Part shown: positions 5,117-5,425 of the stretch, piece after piece
Position numbering within the stretch: the first letter of the stretch is position 1
How the letters are laid out: every line of letters begins with the position of its first letter
Assembly: GCA_016194835.1 (NCBI GenBank)
Contig: JACQAU010000093.1
Location: 1 to 5,425 of the forward strand
Length of the DNA stretch: 5,425 nucleotides
Direction of reading: 5' to 3'
Source: Deltaproteobacteria bacterium
GTDB taxonomy: Bacteria; Bdellovibrionota; UBA1018
Made by a program: the position numbers and the translations under genes
The notes under the pieces: generated by a model
Databases searched by the model: none
Told to the model about the DNA's origin: nothing
Seen by the model: only the letters and a program-made list of their open reading frames with translations

Positions 5117-5135
5117 GCTTGGTTTTGCGCTTGGT
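5117..5135 (+). repeat. Short direct repeat GCTTGGT after the ATPase gene
   Basis: GCTTGGT at 5117-5123 and again at 5129-5135, 12 bases apart, just after the ATPase stop. The surrounding G/C-richer patch differs from the A/T-rich DNA around it. It may be part of a weak 3' structure or nothing; no terminator was found in 5105-5160. Confidence 0.2.
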
Positions 5136-5194
5136 GGCGTAATTCTGTAGTGAATGGAGATAAGAAAAATTAGGTGATTTACCGCGGTTTTTTA

Positions 5195-5389
5195 TTAATT
5201 GATCATTTTTAATAACAGAAAATAAACATCTTTCACAGTAAAGTGTTCCTCTTCTTGATATGCCTTTCCTACAACCATTGTATCATCTATTTTTCTCACG
5301 CTATCATCTAAACCCTTAAAAATAAGACTTTTGTCATTATTTTTAACTGTATGTATAAGAATTTGAAAATAGAATTTTTCAAATCTTCC
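5195..5389 (-). pseudogene. C-terminal remnant of an unidentified small protein, no start codon
   Basis: The minus strand is open for 64 codons from a TAG at 5392-5390 to TAA at 5197-5195. The protein looks coding rather than random: N-N-D-K-S-L-I-F-K-G-L-D-D-S-V-R-K-I-D-D-T (17-37), then V-V-G-K-A-Y-Q-E-E-E-H-F-T-V-K-D-V-Y-F (39-57), rich in D, E and K with alternating hydrophobics. The only ATG (5278) would leave 27 residues. The neighbouring minus frame reaches from the window edge (5424) through I-N-A-Y-F-L-I-D-S-R-E-D-L-K-N-S-I-F-K-F and could be the upstream part if one base was gained or lost around 5355-5370. I do not recognise the family. It may be a decayed gene, a sequencing error or a chance frame. 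Confidence 0.3.
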
Positions 5390-5425
5390 CTAGAATCAAT
5401 TAAAAAATATGCATTTATAAATAGA

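Larger units (their letters stand above)
5105..5425. other. Terminal stretch without an intact gene
   Basis: After the ATPase stop the plus strand shows no reading frame with a plausible start and protein pattern. Visible items are the GCTTGGT direct repeat, the palindrome ACCGCGGT (5181-5188) followed by T's to 5193, and the minus-strand remnant described separately. ACCGCGGT cannot itself form a useful hairpin, because its perfect 8-bp symmetry leaves no loop. Confidence 0.4.

Noticed and set aside
5181..5193. ACCGCGGT plus T-run as a terminator of the ATPase gene
   Set aside because: An 8-bp perfect palindrome leaves no loop for a stem, and the alternative GGT/ACC pairing is only three base pairs.

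Overview
The window comes from an AT-rich Gram-negative-type bacterium. A hand count gives about 47% G+C over the first 420 bases; sampled lines of the remaining genes run from about 25 to 50% and average near 38-40%. A histidine-degradation locus, a PAS-GGDEF signalling gene and compact families of unknown function would fit a spirochaete of the Leptospira type. That assignment is a guess from style, not from a marker gene.

Left part (1-2631): histidine utilisation. The window opens inside hutU (urocanate hydratase; only its C-terminal ~146 residues are present). A minus-strand PAS-GGDEF gene abuts it tail to tail, and the two stop codons share a TTAA. This gene is broken: PAS and GGDEF lie in different frames, and the start of the GGDEF domain (the usual D-x-LT-x-L-x-NRR segment) is missing in every frame. 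After a divergent, very AT-rich promoter region with two inverted repeats comes hutI (imidazolonepropionase), with all metal and catalytic residues in place. HutU and HutI catalyse steps 2 and 3 of histidine breakdown (urocanate -> imidazolonepropionate -> formiminoglutamate). Here they are split by the broken signalling gene. HutH and the formiminoglutamate-processing enzyme are not in the window.

Middle (2635-3316): two small genes follow hutI with almost no spacing. One is a secreted DUF4431-type protein (3-base gap after hutI); the other is a DUF3892-type protein (11-base overlap). They look co-transcribed with hutI, although neither has a known role in histidine use.

Right part (3317-5104): a 339-base gene-free stretch holds a candidate promoter, a possible short RNA with an A/T terminator-like hairpin, and a strong leader structure made of three related arms (AGCCTAT / ATAGGCTGAAAAT / ATTTTCAGCCTAT). 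This leads into a 482-residue ATPase. The protein has an archaeal-type P-loop ATPase domain, a winged-helix region and a C-terminal DUF234 domain with PD-(D/E)xK nuclease-like residues. Its start has no Shine-Dalgarno sequence, and the 13-bp hairpin ends 19 bases before the ATG, so expression may be controlled by the leader. This is the most interesting unit in the window.

End (5105-5425): no intact gene. A minus-strand reading frame (5195-5389) looks like the C-terminal end of a small protein whose upstream part may continue in another frame, which suggests a frameshifted remnant.
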